Source: Batillaria attramentaria (lineage: Eukaryota; Mollusca; Gastropoda; Batillariidae). Taken from it: 64,000 nt of DNA. Numbering within the stretch: the first letter of the stretch is position 1; each line of letters begins with the position of its first letter. The stretch is from NCBI GenBank assembly GCA_018292915.2, contig JACVVK020000321.1:687501-751500 (forward strand). The letters run 5' to 3'. Positions 1 to 10,633 of the stretch are shown in pieces. The position numbers and the translations under genes were made by a program. The notes under the pieces were generated by a model, which saw only the letters and a program-made list of their open reading frames with translations, was not told where the DNA came from and searched no databases.

Positions 1-105
1 GTTCCCTTCTGTTGCCACATTATGGCGACTAACGTCAATCGCTCCTACTACGGTTTCTTATGGTTTTCCGGTCACCAACATGACAGACGGTGACACACCA
101 CCATT
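1..105 (+). repeat. Direct repeat G, copy 1 (cut by window edge)
   Basis: gttcccttctgttgccacat, tatggcgactaacgtcaatc and gacggtgacacaccaccat match 670-771 with few changes. Confidence 0.8.
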
Positions 106-219
106 TTTTAATTTTTTTTTTTTTTAAAGATGGTTGTAGTTTAGATGCAAAAGTTGAAAATCTACAACATTACGACATGACTTGGAAAAAGGGTTTCTGC
201 GTGTAAAAACTGAGACAGG

Positions 220-419
220 GTGGGTGGGTGTTTGGGAGTTTAACGTCCTTTTCCACCACATACGGGTGATATCAAGGACGGGGCAACGATGAAAAAGCCA
301 GCACAACTATTAGGCCCCAGCCGGGATACGAACACACGGCCCGAACATTAGAAGTCCAACGCTCTACCATTCGGCCACCCCGCCCCCCCCCCCCCCAAAA
401 AAAAAAAAAAAAAAAAAAC
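220..419 (-). mobile_element. SINE-A, minus orientation, 10-bp target duplication
   Basis: The reverse complement matches the 1350-1521 copy. CTGAGACAGG flanks the insert at 210-219 and 420-429. Beyond the tRNA-like head there is an extra oligo-C then oligo-A stretch (read on plus) inside the duplicated flanks. Confidence 0.8.
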
Positions 420-669
420 CTGAGACAGGAGAACTGAAACTAAAACGAACCATTTTAACCAGAAGCTAAAAAAAAAAAATATTAATCAGAGAGAGATACA
501 GAGACAGAGACAGACACAAACACAGACAGCGAGACAGAGATTAGCGGAAATCCCGCCGAGACATTGTCGGAGTACACCAATGTATTCATACCCACTCAGA
601 GTTGCCAAAACATGATTCTTCACAACTGTTCTGACAGCTCAGAGTCACGTTAACTGTCATTTGATAACC

Positions 670-771
670 GTTCCCTTCGTTGCCACATTATGGCGACTAA
701 CGTCAATCGCTGCTGCTATCGTTTCTTGTGGTTTTCCGGTCCCTACAAAGCAGACGGTGACACACCGCCAT
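670..771 (+). repeat. Direct repeat G, copy 2
   Basis: Second copy of the segment at 1-105, same orientation, 670 bases downstream; the SINE-A at 220-419 lies in the spacer. Confidence 0.8.
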
Positions 772-1150
772 CTACGCAATCATTGACCTGGTTTCCTACG
801 TTCAAAGGCCAAGCACCCGAAAGAAAGGAAGGTCACTCTGGGGCGACAGGGGAGAGAATCCTATACGGGAATGTTAAATTTCAAATATCCAGGCTAAAAT
901 GATTGATACTTACATTATAATATTTAGTTGTACTTCTTCGAATGCTGGCCTCGATTAAGATGACTTGTGCGAAAGGACAGGGGACAGCTTCGAAGTGATA
1001 TAATTATGACAGTTTTAAAAATCAGTTTTTTTTTGTTTTTTTTTATCTAGCAATAACAACCAATAGCTCAAAAACACTAAAACAACACATTGAAGAAAAT
1101 AACCCCTGATCAAAAGATTAATTGTTTGCAACACTTTCATTTGTCGAAAA

Positions 1151-1252
<102 letters not shown>

Positions 1253-1349
1253 CTTTTATATCGGTCTCTGAGCTAGCAAAACGATAATGCCACAAAATGT
1301 AGTACACGTGGAAATTTACTTGTCCTTAATGGATCATCGCTTTACAGGT

Positions 1350-1521
1350 TGGGGAGCCGGGGTGGTCGAATGGTAGAGCGTTGGACTTCTAATGCTCGGG
1401 TCATGAGTTCGATCCCGGCTGGGGCCAAATATTTGTGCTGGCTTTTTCATCGTTGCCCCGTCTTTGATATCACCCTATATGGTGGAAAAGAACGTTAAAC
1501 CCCCAAACACCCACCCACCCA
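1350..1521 (+). mobile_element. SINE-A, intact, with 12-bp target duplication
   Basis: The head is tRNA-like, with box A-like tggtcgaatggtagagcg and box B-like gagttcgatccc. The body has gctggctttttcatcgttgc and ggtggaaa.gaacgttaaac and ends in (CCCA)n. CGCTTTACAGGT flanks it at 1338-1349 and 1522-1533. This copy defines the family best. Confidence 0.88.
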
Positions 1522-1957
1522 CGCTTTACAGGTCACTGATTTAGAATAAATTAATTAAATAATAGTTTTTTTAAAAGTATTATTCTTGTTTTGAAGGATT
1601 TAAACCACGCATAACTCGTGTAGGAACCTTTTTTTTAATTCTTTGTTTGGGTAAGCAAAATGCCCAAGCCAGCACTGGTGGGATTTTTTTTTCTTTTTCT
1701 TTTTTTTTTCGGAATTGCAACCGGGGTTTTATTCGTCTTTGTGGATCAACAGGTGTGTATTTGTTTGTTTTTTTCAACGGACAAAGTTTGCTTCAGATGG
1801 ACAAATAGCGTTTTGTTGTGAAAGTTACTTGGCTGTATTCGTGCGTGGTCTTTAGATTGTATTGTCTGTACCAGAGGATGTTTGCGCGCGTGCGTGTGGT
1901 TGTCTGTGCATGTTTTCATGTTTGGTTTACAGACACGGCAGTAAAACCTCTCTTAAA

Positions 1958-1960
<3 letters not shown>

Positions 1961-2019
<59 letters not shown>

Positions 2020-2252
2020 ACTTGGCAATGTTGTTTTGCTTTGTAACCCCCCATCCCAACCCCTCTTTGGTAATGCGCTATGACGGCCTTCACCAATAAA
2101 CCATTCGTATTCATACTCTCTCTCTCTCTCTCTCTCTCTGCTTACTTTGTATATATATCAGTAGCCTAGCAAGGACAAGATGTAAGACAGGTCTGCGTAC
2201 CTAATCTTTTATCCTTGTAAAATAAAGTTTCGTTCGTTCGTTCGTTCGTTCG

Positions 2253-2298
<46 letters not shown>
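1961..2298 (+). repeat. Microsatellite cluster: (TC)n, (TC)n, (CGTT)n, (CT)n
   Basis: (TC)27 at 1961-2014, (TC)11 near 2117-2138, (CGTT)7 at 2230-2259 running straight into (CT)n to 2298. Confidence 0.95.
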
Positions 2299-2301
<3 letters not shown>

Positions 2302-2478
2302 CTGGTGGGAGAATATAGTGCTTGCATTTTATCGGCTTTGGCCGATGTCCGATTGAATAGTATTGCATTGTATTCAAAACAGGTTAGGGTTGTAAATAGA
2401 AGTGGACAGGTGCACGCATGGGGTTTTCCCCCCAAAGAGGTCCAGAATGTCAACAAAACAGTGGTTTTTCCAGATTCT

Positions 2479-2483
<5 letters not shown>

Positions 2484-2557
<74 letters not shown>
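2484..2557 (+). repeat. Microsatellite (GT)37
   Basis: Uninterrupted GT run, followed by ttgccttcctg. Confidence 0.97.
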
Positions 2558-2558
<1 letters not shown>

Positions 2559-2559
2559 G

Positions 2560-3115
2560 CCTTCCTGTTTGTGACCTGTATCCTGGATAAGCAGTACGTT
2601 CTTCAGGTACATGTAGTAGGTCAGACTAGAATCTACACCAAACACAATTAGTGCACACGTTCAGGTAGTAAGCGACTTTTTACAGCGTCCACCTGGGTGG
2701 GTTAAAGCTCGCAAGCCTTTTAAATAAAATGTACAACTGATTCATTGAAACTGAATCCCGTTTGAAGCGGCGCCATCAAAAGCTAGACCTAGATATCAGT
2801 TTCCAGGGCAGACGGAGGAAAAACACTTGAGAGGCGTTTGCACTGGTCGACCCTCCCTCTACCGTCTCCCCAGTTCAAACAGGCCATAAAACTGGACACA
2901 TCGGCAAAATCTTTGCATGTCACGTGAACCCTCAATTACCTCCCCTTGTCAGGGGTGATGGCCCCTATTATCCTTCGACAACTGACTCGACCAGGGCAGC
3001 AGTGTTAAGTCGAGAGAGCGGTGTGTAGTCAAACTGGACAGGGAGTGCTTCCAGTGCAACCCGGCTTCAAAAGTAGCACCGCCAGGATGGAATGTTTCCA
3101 AAAAGTAGCACGGAG
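2560..3115. other. Intergenic stretch without recognised features
   Basis: No splice-bounded coding segment, repeat family or RNA gene could be supported here. Base composition is mixed and looks unique within the window. Confidence 0.5.
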
Positions 3116-3118
3116 TGT

Positions 3119-3162
3119 TTCAATTCAATTCAATTCAATTCAATTCAATTCAATTCAATTCG
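3119..3162 (+). repeat. Pentanucleotide microsatellite (AATTC)8
   Basis: Eight near-perfect AATTC units ending in a cgattcg variant. Pentamers are rare among the mostly dinucleotide arrays here. Confidence 0.95.
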
Positions 3163-3271
3163 ATTCGAAATACTTTACTGTCCGTGTAAGAAATAAAATC
3201 TAAATCAGAAAATTGTCTTGGGACTCACATTATCTCTGTCACATAAAAAAACCTTGAAATACAGTCATTAA

Positions 3272-3452
3272 GGGGTGGGTGGGTGGGTGGGTGTTTGGGG
3301 GTTTAACGTCCTTTTCCACCACATACGGGTAATATCACAGAAGGGGCAAAGATGAAAAAGGCCAGCACAAATATTTGGCCCCAGCCGGGATACGAACTCA
3401 CGACCCGAGCATTAGAATTCCAACGCTCTACCATTCGGCCACCCCGGCTCCC
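3272..3452 (-). mobile_element. SINE-A, minus orientation, 12-bp target duplication
   Basis: Full-length copy from (GGGT)n tail to ccccggctcc head. TACAGTCATTAA is repeated at 3260-3271 and 3453-3464, proving retrotransposition. Confidence 0.87.
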
Positions 3453-3715
3453 TACAGTCATTAAAGAACTTGATATAAAATGTAAAATTAATAGAATAGA
3501 ATTAACCGTTAAGATCAAACAAACTTCACAATCAATTAAAAACCAATAATCATATAGATGTATACTATCTAACTCTGGAATTGTTTTATCAAGAAAACAA
3601 ATCTCTCTCTCTCTCTCTCTTAAATTTGAGTGGCACCGAGTGTTTCCAACTGACTGTAGGTTGGCGTGAAACTGAGGTAATGCCGTTATCAACCAGACAC
3701 CGACTTTGACTACAA

Positions 3716-3771
<56 letters not shown>

Positions 3772-4308
3772 TTCAGTGCTGCTTCTACTGCTTCTAAAAA
3801 CTTTAATAGCCCACATACTGACTTTGACACTCCAGTATACAATCAGAACATTAGCAAAAACAATGCAAATGTGCATATACTCAAATTTCAGACATACGGC
3901 GTAGCGTAAGAGCAATCATCGACGAAACTTTAGAAGCGGATAGCACTGGACACACTCCCACCCATTTTGAATGCACCCCGTGGAGAAGGAGCGAGCGTCT
4001 TTCAGAATACTTCAGCGATGATGCGTCATCAGCTTGGAGTACACCACATAGTTTCCATACAACAGGTTGAAATTTCTAACACCAAGGCGGATCTTTTGAT
4101 TACAGGTGGTGAAATCCACGGCTTAATTTGTCCAACGGTTTTCTCTGCCTTTGATGAATGAGTCACAGGCCAATGGTCAGTTTTGAACTTTCCAGAAGTC
4201 GAGGGCAATTCAGTTCAACATCTGTAGCAGTAGGTTTGGCCAGCTTGGTGTTTGTTGTTGTTGTTGTTGTTGTTGTCGTCGTCGTCGTTGTTTTCCCTGC
4301 CAGAATTC

Positions 4309-4416
4309 CTCGGCCGGGACCAAATATTTGTGCTGGCTTTTTCATGGTTGCCCCGTCTTTGATATCACCCGTATGCGGTGGAAATGGACGTTAAACTCCC
4401 AAACACCCACCCACCC
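4309..4416 (+). mobile_element. SINE-A fragment lacking the tRNA head
   Basis: Begins at ccgggaccaaatatttgtg and ends in cacccacccacccc; preceded by a (GTT/GTC)n run. Confidence 0.72.
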
Positions 4417-4611
4417 CCTGCTGTGAGTACCATTCGCATGGTAAGTCTCCCACCCCCTCCCCAGCCAGGGCGAACCCCCCAACTCCCCTCAAAGGCATTT
4501 TTGCTCCTAAAAGTAGTGCTCCTAACCATTTTGGGATATTTTGAATTCAATGATGTTAGATTACTTTATTCCGTGAGTATAAATGCAATCCTAAAATTCT
4601 CACTCTTAAAT

Positions 4612-4787
4612 TGCTGAGCTGGCCGTTCGCACCACGTGATTGTACTGTGTTTATGACCAGTGTGTGAGAGAATGCGTGTGATTCACGTGAGAGTGCGTGT
4701 TGGGCTTAGTTCGCGGCGTTTTGAGCGAAATATTTGGGAGAAAGCGCCTATATTTATGCGATTAGTAGTAGTAGTAGTAGTAGTAGC
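4612..4787 (+). mobile_element. SINE-B, 3' part, with (AGT)n tail
   Basis: gctgagctggccgttcgcac, cgtgattgtactgtg and gagagaatgcgtgtgattca match SINE-B; the tail has become (TAG)n. Confidence 0.7.
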
Positions 4788-5229
4788 AGCAGTAGGTCAA
4801 CCACGTGGTCCATTTTGCAAAGCACAGAAAAGAAAAAGTGTTTTATTTTTTAGTATGTTTTTTTTCTGTTAAAGCGCAAGACATTGTAGCTAGCTGCAAC
4901 TGCGTATGAATGAGGGCGTGTTTGTTTGATTTAAACAAGTTTACCGCAATACATGTTGTAAGAAACGATACAAATAATGAGTTTGTTTGTTTGTTTGTTT
5001 GTTTGTTTGTTTGTTTGGGTTGGTAGGTTGGTTCGTTCGTTCGTTCATTCAATCGTTTTGAGCGTTTTGTTTGTTTTGTTTAGGATGTGTTTTGGTTATT
5101 TGTTTGTTCGTTTGTGTTGGGCTGGGTTGGTTTGTTTCTTTATGGCTTTGTTGGTTGTTGTTGTTGTCGAGAGGAAGTCTAGTGGAAGAGGAAGAAAATA
5201 TTCCAACATTTTAAACAACACTGTCCGGT

Positions 5230-5990
5230 AACAAAGAGCTTTCGTTTATGCAGGCTTTCTCATGATGCAACCAGACAACTGATTTCGAAAGTTTAACGCG
5301 GCTACCCTTCAGTGCAAAACAATTCATCACACTTCTAACTTTCACCCGTTCCCCTAATAACGTCTTGTCGCGTCCCCATTGTCTGTATCCTCCCCTCAGT
5401 CAAAGGTCCCCCCATTGTCAACAAAGGGAGGGCTGGCGGGCGGGATCCAACCTAGATTAGCCAAGACATCCCCAAACTGCGCAGAATCGCGAGAGTCCGA
5501 GGCTCAGTATTTTGACGACCAGCGAATCAAGCGCAGATCCTTTAATTGCTAATGGACTTGCCGTGAGCCAAAGTTGGTGTTTCCACCTGACGACAGGGCG
5601 TTTCTGTACTTCCTGAAACCCTTGTGGGCGGTTTTAGCAAGCCGCCTTCAGAACCGTTCCTAGGCAATGGGATGCGTGAGGGGGGGGGGGGACTGGTTTA
5701 CTTCAGTTTAGCACGACTCATGGTATTTTCTTTAGAAGGCGCTTAGCGTGGTATTAACATTTGTTACTGCCATGTTCGCTTTTATTATTATTATTATTAT
5801 GGCAAACATTCGCAGTATTGCGAAATTCAACCCATCACTACTTTCATGATTTTTTCGATTCCTACAAGCACTGCCATTCTCGAATTTGTTCAAACTCAAA
5901 ACAGCTCGCGGAGTGACAGAATCCAGAAAGCGGCACTTTGCTCTAGGTGTGAGAAACCAGGTTTAGATTATACATACTTTTGTTGTTGTT
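5230..5990. other. Intergenic stretch, apparently unique
   Basis: Contains an oligo-G run near 5680 and an (ATT)n run near 5784. I see no gene or repeat shared with the rest of the window. Confidence 0.5.
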
Positions 5991-6016
5991 TTTACAGCAT
6001 TTTTACCTTAGTTTCA

Positions 6017-6018
<2 letters not shown>

Positions 6019-6108
<90 letters not shown>
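6019..6108 (+). repeat. Compound microsatellite (GTT)10(GT)30
   Basis: (GTT)n passes directly into (GT)n and then an oligo-G run. Confidence 0.96.
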
Positions 6109-6112
<4 letters not shown>

Positions 6113-6645
6113 GGGGGGGGTGTTGTTTGTTTGTTTTGTGGGGTTTTTTTGGTCTGACTGTATACCCACACAATCTGACTTTGGAAAAACAAAGCGCGGT
6201 ACTGAACGCCACATAATCAAAGCATTAAACCGTTTTATTAAGTAAACTGAAATCATGATTTTGCATCACGAATGCATGTGGATGCACACATTGCACACAG
6301 GGGAGGCGCGCGCGTGTACGTGTCTTAGTGTGCGTATGTGTGTGTGGGGGGGGGGAGGGGGAGGGGGGCTACTTGTTTCGTTTCAGTTGCCCTCCCCTCC
6401 CCCTCCCTTCCTCCCAGCCCCCCTCCCCCTTGTGTGTGTGTGGGGGGGGGGAGGAACGGGGGACGGTGGCTACTTGTTTCATTTCAGTCGCCCTCGCTCC
6501 CTCCCCCCCCCCCCCCCCCCCCAGTCTCTACAGTTTGTCCAAAAGCTAAGCGCTGACCGCCGGTGATATTCGTACAAAGTCACACTGACCGACTGCATGA
6601 AACACGCTGCAACAAAAAGGAGTCTGAAAAACACAGAACATGGTC

Positions 6646-6743
6646 TTGTCTTAGAATGTGCACAGCCATCCACTGGCGATGTCTGCTGCCAAACTTGTCT
6701 TAGAATGTGCACAGCCATCCACTGGCGATGTCTGCTGCCAAAC
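6646..6743 (+). repeat. Perfect tandem duplication, 49 bp x 2
   Basis: ttgtcttagaatgtgcacag begins at 6646 and again at 6695, and each unit runs identically to ctgctgccaaac. Identity of the two units implies a recent event or read collapse/expansion. Confidence 0.92.
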
Positions 6744-7183
6744 TTGTGCTGTTTTTGTATACATGTACTTCACAACTACCATACCTGTCAATCTACATGC
6801 AGTAACAACGCAACGTAAACTTGGGTGTCGTAATAAGCGGGTACTGTCTACCACTTCGTCCTTGACGTGCGTTTGCCGTGGAGCTTGGCAACAGCAGATA
6901 ATGCCATCACGCAGAAGATAAAACACCCCAAAAGGTTTGACCGAAACTGCAGAACTTTTACCGAAAGTTAGGTCACTGACCTGTTCTGTTACAGAGCTGC
7001 AAGGCAGTGGGGGTCAACTAGTGATAACGGAGATAATGTTCAGAGACCTCATCTTGCATGCTCAGAGGATTATGTGATGAACAGGTGTGCGTAAGGTACT
7101 TGGCCTTCTACAGGTTTGCTAAAGCTCTTTCGTATTCCTTATTACCTGCTCTCATCCTTTTACTTGTGATTTCATGCATACAC

Positions 7184-7200
7184 ACACACGCGCGCGCGCG

Positions 7201-7273
<73 letters not shown>

Positions 7274-7411
7274 GCACGCACGCACGTACGCACGCACGCA
7301 CACGCGCGCACGCACGCACGCAAGAGATATGCGACAGCTTTTGATACTTCAACACTGACCAGCAATTCCACAGGCACGTTCAAGGCGGCGAAGAGGGACG
7401 TTGAATGGGAG

Positions 7412-7502
<91 letters not shown>

Positions 7503-7527
7503 CGTGCGTGTGTGTGTGCGTGCGTGC

Positions 7528-7572
<45 letters not shown>

Positions 7573-7585
7573 GGGGAGAGCTCGC

Positions 7586-7647
<62 letters not shown>
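7184..7647. repeat. Compound microsatellite cluster, (CA/CG)n followed by inverted (GT)n blocks
   Basis: (CA)n with CG-rich ends at 7184-7320, (GT)n with cgtg blocks at 7415-7569, and (GT)30 at 7588-7647. The CA and GT blocks are mutually complementary, so one strand could fold on itself. Confidence 0.95.
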
Positions 7648-7649
<2 letters not shown>

Positions 7650-8145
7650 GGGTAGAGCTGGCGGAATGTTTGTGTGTAGGGGGGAGGGGGATTGTGCGTG
7701 TGCACCTAGCACTAGTTTCATGGCAATGATGACAGAGGGTTGGGGATCCTGCCGCCATGGAGCGCCCTGAGCGTCAGTCTGACCAGTCGGCCATGTTTAC
7801 TCTGTCACACTCAAGTGGTGATTGAGAGAGCGACGGGAAAAGGAGGAGGTGGGGGGAACAGGAAAGGAGGGAAGGGGGTACTGCGTACGCTAATTTGAAT
7901 TTTGTACGGGCTGTGACCATCGTCACCCGCATAAAGATATGACAGGTAAATATTAACCTTCTAAACACTCGAACAATGCAATCCCCCCATTTTTGAAAAA
8001 AAAAATAATAATAATAATAATAAATCCGTGTCAGTATACGTACCTTAATATATTCACACGTGTATACTTCTTCATCTTGTGTTTTCTTGGGTTACTATTA
8101 CTATTATTATTATCATCAATATTATTTTTATTATTTGTTTGTTTG

Positions 8146-8325
8146 AGGGAGCCGGGATAGCCGAATGGTAGAGCGTTGGACTCTCAATGCTCGGGTCATG
8201 AGTTCGAATGCCAGCTGGGGCCAAATTTAGCTGTACTGGCCTTTATCTCGTTGCGCCGTCTTTGATATCACCCTTACGTGGTGGAAAAGGACGTTAAACT
8301 CCCAAACACCCCACCCACCCCACCC
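8146..8325 (+). mobile_element. SINE-A, plus orientation
   Basis: Full-length copy with head gggagccgggatagccgaat and (CCCA)n tail. TTGTTTGTTTG flanks it on both sides (about 8135-8145 and 8326-8336), though that sequence is itself simple. Confidence 0.82.
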
Positions 8326-8560
8326 TTGTTTGTTTGTTTTGTTTATTTGTTTTGGTTTGCTTTGGTTTAACCCTAACATTTTTCCTGCCTCGCCTGATCA
8401 GAACTATGGATGCCGTATTTGTTGTTGTTGCTTTCTTTTTTCCTGTTGCTTGTTTTGAGGTTTTTGATTTGTTTTGTTTTCCTCATTGCTTCTTCACTTT
8501 GTTGTTGTAGTGGCGACGGAGGCCAAATTTTGTGTGCTTTGCCGCATGTGATTAAAAAGT

Positions 8561-8690
8561 GTTAATGCGCAGTGTGTGAGAGAATGCGTGTGATTCAAGT
8601 GAGCGTGCGTGTTTGGGTTCAGGTCTCGGCGCTTTGAGCCAGTTCAAGAAATTGGGTAAAGCACCTTCACAATGCACATTTATTATGGTT
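8561..8690 (+). mobile_element. SINE-B, 3' part
   Basis: gtgtgagagaatgcgtgtga, gtctcggcgctttgagccag and gggtaaagcacc identify the family; head and middle are missing. Confidence 0.68.
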
Positions 8691-9155
8691 ATTGTTGTTT
8701 TTGGTTTGTTTGTTGTTTTTTTTTTTGTTTTTTTTTACTGGGGTTCTGTTCTTTTTAAATTGCGGAAAACCGGAAAATGGGTACGATAACTGAAGTAGAT
8801 GCCGTTAAGTCGATCGGCTGTAAGGGATCAGTCCGAACATTCTACAAAGAAGAAGACCATGGTGGGTGGGTGGGTGGACCCAGCTAGCGGTGTAGGGGTG
8901 GAGTTTCTGACATGGCTCACTGCTCTCAAACACCCGTTACGCACCCCCTTGATACGCACACTATCCTATCACCGTCAAAAACAGCCCAAACCAGCGCGAG
9001 GTGCGACGCTTTTCCCATTCCATCCGCGCTATACTTTCTCCCGTCAAATTTGCATTACTCATCCTCGTGAGGATAGCGAGGTGGTCAGTGGAAATGAATG
9101 TATATCGCGCTGTTCTTACCGTGGTCGTATGCTTAATAGTCGTTGTCACGCGCGG

Positions 9156-9674
9156 TATATTAAGGCGCGTAGACTGTGGCCCCCAGCACAACTTCAGCTA
9201 GCACACTGGAGCCATACACTGACTGGTCAAGACTACAGGCAGAGAGAGAAAAACATTTTGTTTGTCATTCTTCTCAAAGCTGTTGGTTACATAGGCTATT
9301 TGTGCTGTTGTGTCAAGTTGAAACTGAAAGGGACTTACCAACTTTGTTGTTTTTTCTTTGTGCTGCAAGGATCTGACAATTAGTGTTCAGTATTCTGAGT
9401 GCCCGAGAAGTGTGCAGCTGGTCAAGACTAAGGACAGAGAGAAAAACATTTTGAAGTTCGTTCTTCGCAAAGCTGCTGGGTATTATATATTTTGTGCTGC
9501 TGAGTTGACTGCAACTGACAGGGACTTGCAAACGTTTTTTTTTTCTTTGGTTTCCTTTGTGCTGCAAGGACTTGACCGTCATTTGAGTGTCCGAGAATTG
9601 TGCAGCACAGCAGATGTGAAAGACTGAGTGCTTGTATATGGACTTAATTCGTGGGATCTTCAAATATTGAAAAG
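9156..9674 (+). promoter_or_regulatory. Candidate TATA box and 5' UTR exon of the 10634-13159 gene
   Basis: A TATATTAA sequence lies at 9156-9163 in GC-rich surroundings. About 500 bases downstream, aaaag|gtatgt at 9674/9675 is a good splice donor, and ttttttcag ends at 10594, 39 bases before the ATG. Together these would give an untranslated first exon of roughly 9190-9674 and a 0.9-kb intron. The proposed exon contains a tandem duplication (see 9227-9612). This is built from signals only; no transcript supports it. Confidence 0.35.
9227..9612 (+). repeat. Imperfect tandem duplication, two copies of about 195 bp
   Basis: The block beginning ctggtcaagactacaggcag near 9222 recurs at about 9417 as ctggtcaagactaaggacag. 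Both copies then share agagaaaaacattttg, a ttcttc..aaagctg segment, a tttgtgctg segment, an actga.agggacttgc/acaa segment and tttgtgctgcaagga before an nn-gtgt/ccgagaa ending. The duplication sits between a TATA-like box and a predicted donor, so it may be part of an untranslated exon. Confidence 0.7.
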
Positions 9675-9907
9675 GTATGTTTGCCATAGTCTTCAATTGT
9701 GCTCTGAGACTATGATAAATAATTTTCAGCACAAACATATACAGACACAACAAACACACACACTCAAACATATTCCCTCAGCCGGCACCCAATTTCCCGT
9801 ACAAATGAAATGTGCGGTGCACTGTACTGCCAAACCACTATTCTCTGTTGATTTCGTTTTCCGCTTCGGTAACTTTCAATTGTATCTACACTCTAAGGTG
9901 TTTCTAT

Positions 9908-10123
9908 TTTTGTTTCATATCTGGACTGATCTGCGCAGTTCATACTTATGAGCTGTGATCTCAAAATGCGCAATGGGTGGCATCGTATGCAAGTCTTATA
10001 GTGTCAGTCTTTTTTTTAGCTCCTTACCACTGCTGTCTTTTAGGTTTTATCTGTCTCATTTTAATCTGTTCTTTTGTTTGGGGTTTTATCACTGGCACTA
10101 GTCTTGTTCTTGTTTTTTTTCAG

Positions 10124-10196
<73 letters not shown>
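9908..10196 (+). mobile_element. Dispersed repeat D, copy 1, carrying a (GT)n array
   Basis: About 220 bases match the 45425-45885 repeat in opposite orientation, and both copies run into a (TG)n array at the same internal place after ttttttcagct. This copy ends in (GT)n at 10125-10195. It lies in the proposed 5' UTR intron of the unknown gene. Confidence 0.65.
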
Positions 10197-10441
10197 TTGC
10201 TGTTGTTGTGTTGTTGTTGCCTTTTGTTTTCTGAAAGCATTTCACCTTCTTACGACCAGCCATGCGTATTACGTTTTAATGCGCACTTCCGCAAATCTCC
10301 ACAAACATGACATGCATGATGTGTCCCTCCAAAAAGGGTATGCTCAGCGCCTTGTTATGAGACAAGAGCAAAACATAATTACTGTACAAAGTTGTGTTTC
10401 TCCTCCTTCCCCTTTAGCGCGCGCGCACACACACACGCGCG

Positions 10442-10500
<59 letters not shown>
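10125..10500. repeat. Microsatellites (GT)35 at 10125-10195 and (CA)n at 10427-10500
   Basis: Two arrays of opposite phase, 230 bases apart, in the proposed leader intron of the unknown gene. The first is inside dispersed repeat D. Confidence 0.95.
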
Positions 10501-10503
<3 letters not shown>

Positions 10504-10633
10504 CTACCCCTATCACCATTGTTTGTTTGTTTGTTTGTTTGTTGTTGTTTTATGGTTGTTTCCGTACTTCACTACTGTGTTTAATTTTTTTCAGGAACTC
10601 CCGTTTTTTTTTCCGGTTTCCAAACTCGTCGAC

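Noticed and set aside
1355..1425. tRNA gene (also heads at 8150, 32590, 44650, 60580)
   Set aside because: A- and B-box-like text is present, but each is the head of a dispersed SINE with a common body and tail, and cloverleaf pairing is poor.
7058..7770. Long Cys/Val or His/Thr open frames on both strands
   Set aside because: Products of CA/GT microsatellites read in frame; the same applies to similar frames at every large dinucleotide array.
8799..9383. 194-codon plus-strand open frame upstream of the unknown gene
   Set aside because: Composition is unlike the real exons, it crosses the TATA-like region and a tandem duplication, and no domain is recognisable.
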